Shown here piece by piece: positions 10,707 to 20,311 of a DNA stretch of 64,000 nt. The notes under the pieces were generated by a model. The model did no database searches. It worked only from the letters and a program-made list of their open reading frames with translations, and was not told the DNA's origin. Source of the DNA: Symsagittifera roscoffensis (taxonomy: Eukaryota > Xenacoelomorpha > Acoela > Convolutidae); assembly GCF_963678635.1 (NCBI RefSeq), contig NC_087071.1, positions 30,616,141-30,680,140 on the forward strand, written 5' to 3'. Numbering within the stretch: position 1 is the first letter of the stretch; each line of letters opens with the position of its first letter. The position numbers and the translations under genes are program-made.

Positions 10707-11148
10707 TTTTTCGTTTAATGACTGTTAATATATAACTATCGATGTGTCTAATTGGTTGATTCCAATTATACAAGTGTACTGGTTTGTGTTTATATTGCAT
10801 TTTTATTCTTCTTTTTCCTCTTTTTGATGAATTTGAATGTGTTTCTGAGTCGGAAAAATATAATTGATCGTGAATGGGACAATTTTTATCAATCGATTTT
10901 TTTAATTTATAGAGTTCATCTAAATTGCTGGCTTCTGATTCTGAAAATGCGTTTCTATTTTTTGAAAATCTTTTTCGTGTGATTTGTCTTTGTTTGTTTA
11001 TGATTTTTCTTTTTATTGTTAGTCGTTTTGTTCTGATATATCCAACTGTTTGTGTATGAGGTGTGATTACAAGATCGTATTTTTTGTTATCTATTTCACA
11101 GTTGTGTAAAACGATTGTTTGTTTATTTCCTAGATTTTTGAATGACAT
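10681..11148 (-). CDS. ORF1, small basic protein at the 5' end of copy A
   Basis: This is a 155-codon intact ORF with ATG at 11,148, the first long frame after the leader. The middle is rich in Lys and Arg (RTKRLTIKRKIINKQRQITR, then SSKRGKRRIK), with Ser/Glu-rich acidic patches between (SESEAS, YFSDSETHSNSS). This composition suggests a nuclear or RNA-binding protein. It ends 26 nt inside ORF2. Copy B keeps the first 128 codons with few changes, then a Trp codon has become TAG. Position and charge recall small regulatory proteins of complex retroviruses, but that is analogy only; no family is recognised. Confidence 0.6.
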   Translation of the reverse strand: MSFKNLGNKQTIVLHNCEIDNKKYDLVITPHTQTVGYIRTKRLTIKRKIINKQRQITRKRFSKNRNAFSESEASNLDELYKLKKSIDKNCPIHDQLYFSDSETHSNSSKRGKRRIKMQYKHKPVHLYNWNQPIRHIDSYILTVIKRKNEPQPHSK

Positions 11149-12369
11149 AAGTTTTAGGATGAGGGATGCAAAAAGTTGTTAGATGATGTCTACTTTCTTA
11201 AACTGTTAGTCCTTACGATTTTTTGGTTAGCTTAACCTGGGTCTATTTGTTTAGGGTTGGAGAGAAAAGTATATCGATTCCGAAGAATGATTTTTTACTT
11301 TCTCGTGGCTAATATAAGCGCTAAGGTGTTAACTTACTTAATCTTACTTAGGGGTAGTGATTGTGTTCAAGGGTTGGAGAATAGTAAATCGATCCACAAG
11401 GTTCAGGTATAATTAGAACGCGAGTAGTTCGTTAGATACTATTTTAAACTTACTAAGTCTAAAATTTATCCTGGGTCTGGTAAGAGGAGGGTTCAAGTGA
11501 AGGATGAATAACCGAAGTTCTTCACTGTTTATCCTAATTTGAATGGTTAGTTTTATTTAAAAATTTCTATTAGTCCTGGGTCTTTTGGAAGGGTTGGATA
11601 GTGAATCGACGTTTGAGGTCGTTAGACACTTGCTAGGTGGGTGGGGGAGAACAAAATTGTTCTATTGATCCAAGGATAGGCCTTGATGATCAGGTTTTAA
11701 ATTTATTGAGATACAAAATTTATTAAGATCCAAGGATAAGCCTTGATGATCTGATTTTAAAAATAAGTGAATTTAAGTTTAAAATGATTTAAATTTATTG
11801 AATAAAAGATTTAGTTCTTTAATGATATAATTGAGCTTATGATTGCTGTTATGTTTAGGTGATGGAGCTGGGACAACGAATGATTTATGATTACTAACAA
11901 TTTATTGTCATGCTACTAATTTTTATTTTTATTTTTAAATAAATATTTTTCAAATATGTTTTATATAATACTGCAGAAATTAAGAAAATGATCTGAGATC
12001 TTTTTATCAATCGTTATTGTACATTAATAGGTTTGTTTAGCGCCTGAAATGATCATGAAGGTTTACTTCAAAATTTTGTGTTTGCAAATGAAAATCTAAA
12101 CTCATTGCTAATAAGATTCTAAATAGAAAAGTCTGTGTTGGCTTTTGCCGTACAATCATAAAACTAAATGGTAAGTTTCTACTTTGTCGTATGTCGTCTC
12201 TTAACCGAGGTCTTCTTCCAATTCCGGGTAGTTTTATTATCGTTCGGAATATCGGCTCTGATCTATTGAGTCGTAGAGACATTTCAATTAAATTATTATC
12301 GTATAACATTTTGAAAATTATTATCGTATAACATTTTTGGTTAGTTCTAAGCTATTAAGGTCTTATTCG
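11149..12369 (-). other. 1.2-kb leader between PBS and ORF1 (copy A)
   Basis: Long untranslated leader. It contains degenerate repeats at 11,230-11,650, a 35-bp duplication around GATCCAAGGATA (11,677 and 11,731), a 26-bp-period duplication of ATTATCGTATAACATTTT (about 12,291 and 12,317), and a 90-codon minus-strand ORF (12,037-12,309) of unknown meaning. Copy B keeps only the ORF1-proximal half. A packaging signal and splice donor would be expected in such a leader. Confidence 0.6.
11230..11650 (-). repeat. Degenerate repeats of about 115 bp in the leader
   Basis: Read on the plus strand, CCTGGGTCT recurs at about 11,238, 11,468 and 11,575. AGGGTTGGA or AGGGTTCAA recurs near 11,254, 11,376, 11,501 and 11,588, followed each time by a similar A/G-rich stretch and TCGAT- or TCGTTAGA-like motifs. 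The spacing is about 100-125 bp. The same pattern is present in copy B at about 31,390-31,800. Confidence 0.5.
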
Positions 12370-12387
12370 AGACTTATGGTCGCACCA
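12370..12387 (-). promoter_or_regulatory. Primer-binding site of copy A
   Basis: On the minus strand, TGGTGCGACCATAAGTCT starts 2 nt after the CA that ends the LTR, the expected place for a tRNA primer site. Its complement ends in CCA, and further in it contains CGAGA preceded by TT, like the TTCGA T-loop of a tRNA. The tRNA species is not identified. Confidence 0.6.
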
Positions 12388-12389
12388 GA

Positions 12390-12799
12390 TGAGTTATGAG
12401 CGATGTGGTTAACTCATAGAGTAATTTCGGATAGGGTACACCGTCTGCTCGTCACGCTATCGTATTTTTGGCCGGATAGATTCGTGCAACTTCTTAGTCT
12501 AATACCGATCCTAGTCTTACTCTTATTTTTACTAGTCTCAGGGTGTTTAACTAGTCTCTGCTAGGCTCAATAGATCTTGGGTATACTGGTTTATTGCGGC
12601 TGCTGAAGTTCTCTTGGAGAGGCAACTAATTTCTAAGTTAAATTCAAATCTCTCTGGTGCTGAAATTACAAGTAATTTCAGCACTTACAAATAAGTGGGT
12701 TGTTAGTTAGATGGATCATGATTGGTTAATATTAAATACTTTACAGTGGTAAAATATCTAATTTATCCAATCACAAAATATAGTTTAGATCAGGTTCCA
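12390..12799 (-). repeat. 5' LTR of copy A (410 bp, complete)
   Basis: This 410-bp segment matches 13,869-14,278 end to end and begins TGGAACC and ends CATAACTCA on the minus strand, giving TG...CA termini. Homology with the second copy stops exactly at these ends: on one side lies the PBS and leader, on the other flanking DNA. It contains a 28-bp palindrome at 12,657-12,684 and an AATAAA on the minus strand near 12,590. As the LTR it should supply promoter and polyadenylation signals. Confidence 0.8.
12657..12684. repeat. Perfect 13-bp inverted repeat inside the LTR
   Basis: GTGCTGAAATTAC and its exact reverse complement are separated by 2 nt (AA). The same palindrome is intact in the second LTR at 14,136-14,163. 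It may be a dimeric transcription-factor site or an RNA hairpin. Confidence 0.75.
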
Positions 12800-13864
12800 C
12801 ATGGACAAAATGTTTTTTTTTTTAGATTTCAAAAAAAAAACTTTCATGGATGACTACTTCTGAAAAAAAATTAACTCAGAAAATCCTAGATCCACCCCCT
12901 GAGTCGTTTGCTTTTGAGTTAAACTTTTAGCTAAATTTTGCAGAATACGAGCAATTTTTTTGCTTTTTTTGCCTTTGAAGCTGGAGTTTTTTATTTTAGT
13001 CTTGCAAACTCTTCAAAAACTTAGAAAAAAGATAAATATCTGAGAAAACGCCACTTATACAAGTTTCAAACGTTTTTTCAAAAATGCTTGGATCAAACTT
13101 TAAAAGAAATTGTTTCTGCATAAAAGTCAGTGTATCGTCATAAGTATCAGCGAAATCTTTTTGGGGAAAAAAAGCTAAGGATACAATTGTCATAGGAAGA
13201 AATTGTATGGCTTCCACTTTTATGGCTACATCAAAAACTTACAATGTTGGTTTAAATTATCCGGGACAAGGATAAGAAATGATCGTCAAAACGCATTTTT
13301 CTCAAACATGGATAACATGAACGAAAAAAGGAGAAATAAAACTTCCCTAGAATTTTACCAGAATCAGAATTGGGAAAACTAACATGCAAAGTTCTGGCCT
13401 GATTCTTCGACCAAAAAATGATCAAATTGCAAATTAGGTTGTAAGTGAATCAAAAATTCTTCTATATTTATCAGTTTAAGTGCCAATAAAACTCTATCAA
13501 AATGAGCCTCGTTTGTATCTCATCAAAGTTTATTCGTTTTTCCGGATAATTTTAACCAGCACCGTAGTCTTGGATTTCTTCTCGATTTTCCAAATAACTT
13601 CTTTCAAAAATTCTCAAAAAGACCTATGTTGTTTTGCGGACTTTTGTTTTCTTTGGGATAGGAATGATTAAACTAAGTTTCAACCTCAAAATTTTTTTTT
13701 CACAAATTTTGCCAAAAAATTAAACTTTGCTATGTTCTTAGTGTTTGTGTGAGACATCTAGACTCACGCAATTTTAAACGCTTCTTAACTGCAGGAATGT
13801 TAAAATTTCTGTGATGCTTTCCTTAAATACCAAAATCTTGTTCAATTCTGTTTAAATACGAACG
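12800..13864. other. Flanking DNA between copies A and B
   Basis: About 1.06 kb of AT-rich DNA between the A 5' LTR and the B 3' LTR, with no match to either element. The longest frame is a 73-codon minus-strand ORF (12,996-13,217) without recognisable features. Probably remnant host or older repeat DNA. Confidence 0.5.
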
Positions 13865-13868
13865 CAAC
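13865..13868. repeat. Target-site duplication CAAC, left side of copy B
   Basis: CAAC directly abuts the outer end of the 3' LTR and is repeated at 31,980-31,983 next to the outer end of the 5' LTR remnant. A 4-bp duplication is usual for Ty3/gypsy insertions. Confidence 0.65.
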
Positions 13869-14278
13869 TGAATTATGACCGATGTGGTTAAATCATAGAG
13901 TAATTTCGGATAGGGTACACCGTCTGCTCGTCACGCTATCTTATTTTCGGCCGGATAGATTCGTGCAAGTTCTTAGTCTAATACCGATCCTAGTCTTACT
14001 CTTATACTTACTAGTCTCAGGGTGTTTAACTAGTCTCTGCTAGGCTCAATAGATCTAGGGTATACTGGTTTATTGCGGCTGCTGAAGTTCTCTTGGAGAG
14101 GCAACTAATTTCTAAGTTAAATTCAAATCTCTCTGGTGCTGAAATTACAAGTAATTTCAGCACTTACAAATAAGTGGGTTGTTAATTAGATGGATTATGA
14201 TTGGTTAGTATTAAATATTTTACAGTGGTAAAACATTTAATTTATCCAATTATAAAATGTAGTTTAGATCAGGTTCCA
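13869..14278 (-). repeat. 3' LTR of copy B (410 bp, complete)
   Basis: Same length and structure as the LTR at 12,390-12,799, with the palindrome at 14,136-14,163. Its outer end (left) ends in CA and is followed by CAAC. The inner side on the minus strand reads CCCGGATGGG immediately before TGGAACC, a weak candidate polypurine tract. Confidence 0.8.
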
Positions 14279-15795
14279 CCCATCCGGGTTTTACAGAGTT
14301 TTTTTAGAAATATCTTTCTGCAATTCAAAGGATGGATGATGAACGTTGGTATTTGGCGAACATCATATTCTTGTCCGGTTCCTCTTGTTAGGGAAGTTTC
14401 AGGACGCTGGAGTTAGGGACATACAATCGTTGCGTCGTCTTGTGACAAGGACTGTGATCCCCAATGAAATCAATCTGATTTCAAAATGATTTGCTATGAC
14501 GGGTTTTTCTGTATTCTGTAGAGAACTTGTTTTGTGTTCAACCTCGTCTGGGAATGGCGTGGAGATCGTGTGTGGAAGGGATGCCTCGTAACTCGGATCT
14601 GTACGTATACTTGAACATCGAGGCGGTCATTGGTCTAGTTCAATGAAGTCCTTTTCTGCAAAGTCAAGTCGTACTCTAAATCCTTTGAGTTGTGATTGTG
14701 GACGGCATATCGGTTGTGATTAGCCATTCTTTGTTCGAGTGTGATGGGATCGTCTAGTCTTTAGATGTTCGTCTTTGTTGTTGTGTGTTGATCTATATAC
14801 TGCAAAGTAAGATTTACTTTTTATAAAATCATATTAGTTCGGTTTTTTAATCATGAATTTAGTTAGTTGTTTTCACAAAAGCGTTTTGTTTTAGTTCGGT
14901 TATTTTGAAGAGTTACTCACCCTTGGGTACCTCTTATTAAAAATAGAAGTGTGGTCACAAAGCGTGGATGTAGCGCGGTGGGTTAGGCCGGCTATAGAGC
15001 ATGCTCAGGACGTCCTCTCTGGTGGGTTAGGCCAGGAGTGGGAGTATGATTTCGTGCTGTTTCTTTGAGAGGTCCTGTTATGTGATAACTTTTTAAGTTG
15101 GGTTTATGTTGATCTTTCTTATGTTACTTTGGTTGTGTCCTTTTTTTCGAAAAAAAAATTATTTTTGGTATGGGTTTGTCTTGCGATATTTTTGTGTTTT
15201 ATTATTTCTTTCTTAGACTTTATAATAGTCTTCAAAAGAACAAATTATGCAGTTTTAAACTGGGTTAATCCGGTTTGGGTACCGTTGGTTTTCTTTTCTT
15301 AGTCATGCTGTTATTTTATGATTTGTGGTGTTTAGTAAGCTGCGTTGGTTAGTTTGGTTTAGTATATAATTCCTTTCCAACCGGGTTAAAGGAAAGTTTG
15401 AAACTTGTTATCGTGTGTTGGAGTTGTTGAGTGTGAAAATTTGAAACTTAAAATCATTATTTAAACAATTCATCGTGGGCGAGCTGTGCGAATTTGGATA
15501 GAATTCCTGTGCGATTGAATAAAAATATCAAAAGGTTAGTACTGCATTTTCATTTTATTAATTTTTTACATAGAATTTTAATTTTACTGCATTTGGGGGA
15601 AATTGTAAGTTATAAATTTTCCTCGTATTGAATTTTACTGCTTCATGGGAAAATAATTTATAGATTAATTTACTACATTTGGTATGAATTTTATTACATT
15701 ATCTAGTGCAAGATATTAATAAATTTTAGAAGAATTTTAACTAGTTTGTATTTTTATTTTTATTTTCTGTTTTGTAGATGATCGTGGTGTGAAGA
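14279..15795 (-). other. 3' untranslated region of copy B between orfX and LTR
   Basis: About 1.5 kb with no long frame. It shares the T/G-rich plus-strand composition of the rest of the element. It holds a short duplication of GGTGGGTTAGGCC (about 14,980 and 15,021) and three related TTTTACTGCATTT-like segments between 15,540 and 15,640. A second possible minus-strand acceptor (CACAG at 15,507-15,511) follows a TACTAAC at 15,535-15,541. Confidence 0.4.
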
Positions 15796-15880
15796 CTAGA
15801 AATATAAATCAAACATTGATAGAAAATGGTTAGTACTAATTTTAAATTTATTAGTGAAGAGTATTTTAAATTATACTTAC
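15796..15880 (-). other. Candidate 85-nt spliceosomal intron
   Basis: On the minus strand there is CAG|GTAAGT (donor, GT at 15,879-15,880), a TACTAAC branch-like motif at 15,829-15,835, and a pyrimidine-rich stretch ending in CTAG at 15,796. The donor follows the orfX stop codon by three bases. The plus strand also offers GTTAGT/TTTGTAG signals here, so the strand is not proven. Confidence 0.35.
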
Positions 15881-15883
15881 CTG

Positions 15884-17696
15884 TTAATCGTCTGGGAAAA
15901 AGCCGTGGGGGAAGATGTCGGGTATCATATCTGATGTTGTTAGTAATTTGGCTAGTATGCGAATGATGTTTTTAGTTTGGAGCAGTGGCCAAAGCAATTG
16001 AAGTGCTTTAATGGTTTTTAGTTCTTCGGTGCCTACTGCAAACTCGTAAGGTGTGTTTTGAATGAGGTTATATATTTTGTGGTTATATTTAGTATTGTGA
16101 ATGAATTCTAATATTGGTATTTCTATAGGCTGGATAAATTCATGCGGGATAAGGAAGGGTCTGGATTCTTCTGCGTTAAAGGTCTTCGTGATGGGACAAA
16201 ATATATAAATTTATGTTACTGAGTCATAATTGCGGAGGATACCGTGGAGGTTAGTATCTTTGATACAATAAGTGAAATTAAGGAAAAATGGTGATGTGTA
16301 TTTTGAGTTAAGAAACTGAAAACGATGGTGTGGTTGTCTTGATGGGGTATGCAAATCAAAATGATTTTGTATGAAAGGATAGTATGTATATGTGTGAGTT
16401 TGTTTAGTGCGTAACATAATATCGTGGGAACAGTGCAAATCGCGTTCATGTGGTGCAAGGAAGTGAAAGGTTAGTGAAAATAACTGAAATTTGTCTGTGA
16501 AACTTTCATAAGCATGAATATCATTTAGTGCTTCAGAAATGATGTGATCATATTTTCTAGAAACAATATTAAGTGTGAATACGTATGATGTTTTGATGAA
16601 GAATTTTTCTGTTAGTTGTGGGTTAGCGAAGCGATCTTCATCAAAAAAAATTGGTCTTGATTAGTTCGGATGATATTATGGTCGTAATATTCTATAGTAA
16701 ATTCGTTAGCTCGGGGTGCAGTGAATGTTTTTAGTATTTTTTATATCCTATATAAGTAAATTGTCTATGTGTTAGTGGTGTGGTGAGTCGATATAGCATA
16801 TCTTGATTTCTTTCTGTATCGTCATGAGTACTAGATAGTGGCAGGCAAAGGGGGTTAGTAAAACTATAATAAGCTGTCCACTGAAGTGTGGGCATTAAAA
16901 CATGTTCATCTACGAAACTTCGTGTGTCATTAGTGTCGTTAGGTGTATTTAATGTATATTGTGGAAATGAGGGTAAGGTGATTGCTAGAAAATCTTTCGT
17001 GTTGGTGTGTTGTGGGTGATTAATATATTCGCAGGCTGTTCCTGGTTTGGTCGGGAATGGATGATTCGGGAATTTTCTTTTAAAAGTGCGATAAGCTCGG
17101 TTAGTGCTACTAGGTGTTTCGGTGGATATGGGTGATTGTGCTAATGATGCAGTGTAAGCTGAGGAAGGTGTAGGAGTAGATGGGTTTGAGGATTCTATTG
17201 TGGATGAAAGTTGATGAATTATGAGGGTGTTAGGGTGTATTAACTGTTGTTGTAGGGTAATAAAATTATCGAGTTCCTGGGAAATTTGGGAGGTATCTGG
17301 AGAATTATTATATGATCGGTCTGAATGAAGTGGGGAATAGGTTGGGGTCACTTGCTAAGCATAAGAAGGAGTGGAAACGGATGGGAGTGAATTATTTGTC
17401 GGGATTGGTTGAAAAGGGGGTTTTGAAAAAACTGAGGAGTTGGTCTGAAAATTATTTGCTGGAGATGGTTCGGAATCTGCAAATTCGTCAGGGGTTTCTA
17501 TATTAGGGTTATTAAGTTGTGAGATAGAGTATAAAACTGAAAAATCTGAGTTAGTATACGAATTCGTGCTTGATGATATATTAATAATTGGAAAATCGGA
17601 TGGTGGGAAAGCAAAAAGTGGGATTGTTGGGATTGGAGTTTGGAGGTTGGCTGGGTGGGAATTTGAGCGGTGTAGGGATCCAAGTTGTCGGCTCAT
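15884..17696 (-). pseudogene. orfX, proline-rich plus globular protein downstream of env (copy B)
   Basis: This frame of about 600 codons starts at ATG 17,696 inside the ATGA that also holds the env TGA. The first 180 codons are rich in Ser, Thr, Pro and Asn (TPTPSSAYTASLAQSP). From about 17,000 leftward the composition becomes balanced with many aromatic residues (LQWTAYYSFTN, TIEYYDHN, LHGILRNYD), suggesting a folded domain of more than 300 residues. Visible breaks are a TAG at 17,355, a frameshift in an 8-base homopolymer near 16,645, and a TAA near 16,211. Copy A cannot be compared because the window ends. I do not recognise the family. The coupled env stop/start suggests it is translated from the same mRNA as Env. 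Confidence 0.5.
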
Positions 17697-20311
17697 CGTG
17701 GGCTAAAAAAATGATTTTTTTGAGACTGAAAAGTGGTGGTATGGGGTTGTTCTATAATTTGTTCGTATGTATTATCAGCTTGTGAATGATGTGTCATTAT
17801 GTGTTGATTGGGACTTTGTGTTGTATTTGTTCTAAAATTTGGATTATGTGTGATTGCTAGGTTTCGAAAATTACAGGGAACTAATGAAAATGGATGGTTT
17901 TGTGGTAGGGGTGGCAACTGTGGTGCGGTAGGCGTTACTTCTATATTATTATGTTCTTCGTCATAAGTGTTCTGTCTTATCGCTATTTTTGTGTTATATT
18001 CTTTTATTTGTGCGTCCAGAAGTATTTTGTTTATTGATGATGAAAAGATTCCAAAAAATCCTGCAAACAGTATGCGTGCTACACTTGCTTGTCTATTTAC
18101 TTGTGTGTGTATAGCGCATGTGTTATAGATTCCTTTTAAGAGTGAGAAAAGAAGTCCTATAAAGTTAAACATTGCGTACAGGATAGTTAATTTTTCTAAG
18201 ATGTAATAGGGCCATCCTAGAAAATCTAAAATTTCATTTTTAAGGGTGACAAAACTGAAAATATTTATAGGTGAAATATCTTGTGGTCTGTATTTTTCAC
18301 CGTTTAGATATATATAACCTTTAATGTCTTTAAAATATCCGCTATAATCTTGTGTATAAATATTTGCAAATCCTGCGGTTTTGGCAAATTTTCCTAAATT
18401 TTGATCAATTGACTGCCTTTGTATAGTATCCATTTGTGTTAATAACTCTTGGAATTGTTGTGTTCTAATGTGGCGTTGGATATCTGATTTAGAATATATT
18501 CCAATTGATTGTTAATCAATATTTGGGTTACGAGCAATAGCTCTGATGCTTTCGGGTGAAATTTTTTTGAGTGATTGCATTAACGTAGGGTATGGAGTAA
18601 GGAGATAGTATTTATCTTCATCAGGATTCAATTGTACTACATAGTGGCTATTTTCTGATCCACATGGGACTGCGGTATCCCAAAAATATGTTCGTCTTGA
18701 AAGTGTGTCAACAAAATGTACTTTATTTTTATAGAATATAGGGATTCTTTTATAACAACGTTTATCTTCAAAACTATAGAGTGGTGATACTTTTTTGGTA
18801 CAAGTATAAAACCATAAAAAATTTCCTTCGTAGTCAAGAAAATTTGATCTGTTTCCTGACAATAAGTATCCTGCGTAGGGTATTTTCAATACTGCTAGTG
18901 CGAGTGATTGTAGGATTTGTGTCCGTTCTAATTCGCATAATTGGTGAAGTGTTTCTAATTCGGAGAGTGACATTTCTTGAAAAATTCGGCTAATTGTGTA
19001 GTCTAACTTCATATCTAAGTGAATATCATAGTGAATTTTACCAAAATAGGTGTTATTCATTAGTGATAGTTCTTGTAAACGTGTGCTTCTACTGTCATGT
19101 GGCTTAGGTTTTCCTCCAGGTTGACCTGTGTTTTTTTGAAAGTTAACTGGTATGTATGATGTTCCTTCGTTTAGAGGGTGACCTGTGGCATAAGGGTCAA
19201 ATTTTATTTTTCCAGTGGTCATGTCGAAACCTTTTTCGTATTCAACTAGTATTTCAGAATATTATGTTTTGTAAAGTGGGTTTCTGTATTTGTATGCAAT
19301 TTCTGTTTATTGATAGATTTGGAAACGTGTTAATTTATTTTCTATATTACGGATATTTCTAAAATCAGTACTTTGTTTTCGGGATGGATTTACTTGTTCG
19401 TACGGAATTGATTCTATAAAATATTTTTCGTGAAATTTTATCATTCCAGCGTGTATTTTCGCTACTTGAAATGTTGTACATGTATCTTCGGTAAACCAAA
19501 CAATTGTTGCTTGTGTCCGTGTTGTAGGGTCACAATAACCTTGATCATTTTTGCAAGGTAATCTAATTCCTTGATAGATCATGGTGTTATCTGATAAATC
19601 TCGTGTGAGTTGTACTTTTTCGAGTTGTATTTTCCAATCGAAAAACATTATTTTTTGATATCCTTTATTTTTTGTGTCTGCTTTGCAGTTTGAGGGGTTA
19701 TTTATTCCAATGTGTAGTATCTAGTGTTTATCATGTATGTCATAAGTTAATCTTCCGTGTGCGCCGTTGTATGGGTATTTTTCATCTAGTTTTATATGTC
19801 CTTGATATCTTTCAAGTTCTGCTTGATGTACAGAATCGGCAAAGACTTGAAAATTTACTATTTTTCTGTCTGTGTTTTTATTTCTTGTGATGTTTAGTCT
19901 GAGTAGTTCGTTTTTACAATCATCGGGTTTTAGATGTAGAAGTCGTTCTATATTACTTTGATAGAATGATTCGTGATCAAGTCGGTTTTTATTTCCATTT
20001 GAAACTTGTGAACAATGTACTTTCTTTCCGGAAAATGTTGCTGTAAATTTATATCCTGCGACTGTTGTTGCTCGGGCTTTTGAATACAGTGTCGCTATTC
20101 CATTTGTAGTTTCTATAGCGTGTGGTTCTGTTTCGCATTGTGATACTTGATTTATAGCATATTTGTGTAGTGTTTTTTGTTCGTTTTCTTCACAATCGTA
20201 GTGTGTTACTAAAAAATCCTGGGGTCCTGTGCGAGGAGAAGGATTTGTGATCTGATCGGAAAATATTAGAAAAAAGACGTGTTGAAATATTATTATTTTT
20301 AGAATATACAT
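17693..20311 (-). pseudogene. env: Env glycoprotein, copy B (four in-frame stops)
   Basis: A single frame of 873 codons from ATG 20,311 to TGA 17,693. The N-terminus is a hydrophobic signal-like segment. The ectodomain has many Cys residues (HYDCEENEQ, DDCKNEL, CKNDQGYCDPTT, FYTCTKKV, KRCYKRIPIFY, AVPCGSEN) and Asn-X-Ser/Thr sites. A hydrophobic membrane region follows at about 18,160-18,270 (FNFIGLLFSLLKG), then a Pro/His/Asn-rich tail with PTAP at 17,921-17,932. In-frame stops fall at 19,721, 19,307, about 19,260 and 18,512, so it is inactive. The paired-Cys block before the membrane region loosely resembles class III glycoproteins of chuvirus type carried by some arthropod LTR elements; I hold that only weakly, and a baculovirus-F-type or unrelated Env remains possible. 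Confidence 0.65.

Larger units (their letters stand above)
1..12799 (-). mobile_element. Ty3/gypsy-type Env-bearing retroelement, copy A (3' end outside window)
   Basis: This is copy A of a large LTR retroelement on the minus strand. It begins with a complete LTR at 12,390-12,799 and runs leftward through PBS, leader, ORF1, ORF2, gag, pol, two small membrane ORFs, a proline-rich ORF and the start of env, where the window ends. The gene order gag-PR-RT-RNaseH-INT, the YLDD reverse transcriptase motif and the zinc knuckle place it in Ty3/gypsy. Copy B at 13,869-31,979 has the same order and orientation with roughly 10 per cent nucleotide divergence by eye. Gag is still open, but pol carries several nonsense codons and a frameshift, so this copy is not autonomous. 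Confidence 0.9.

Noticed and set aside
12996..13217. 73-codon minus-strand ORF between copies A and B
   Set aside because: No recognisable motif, no second copy, and length expected by chance in AT-rich DNA.
17312..17506. Plus-strand ORFs opposite orfX
   Set aside because: Gly/Leu/Trp-rich mirror frames of the Ser/Pro-rich minus-strand reading.
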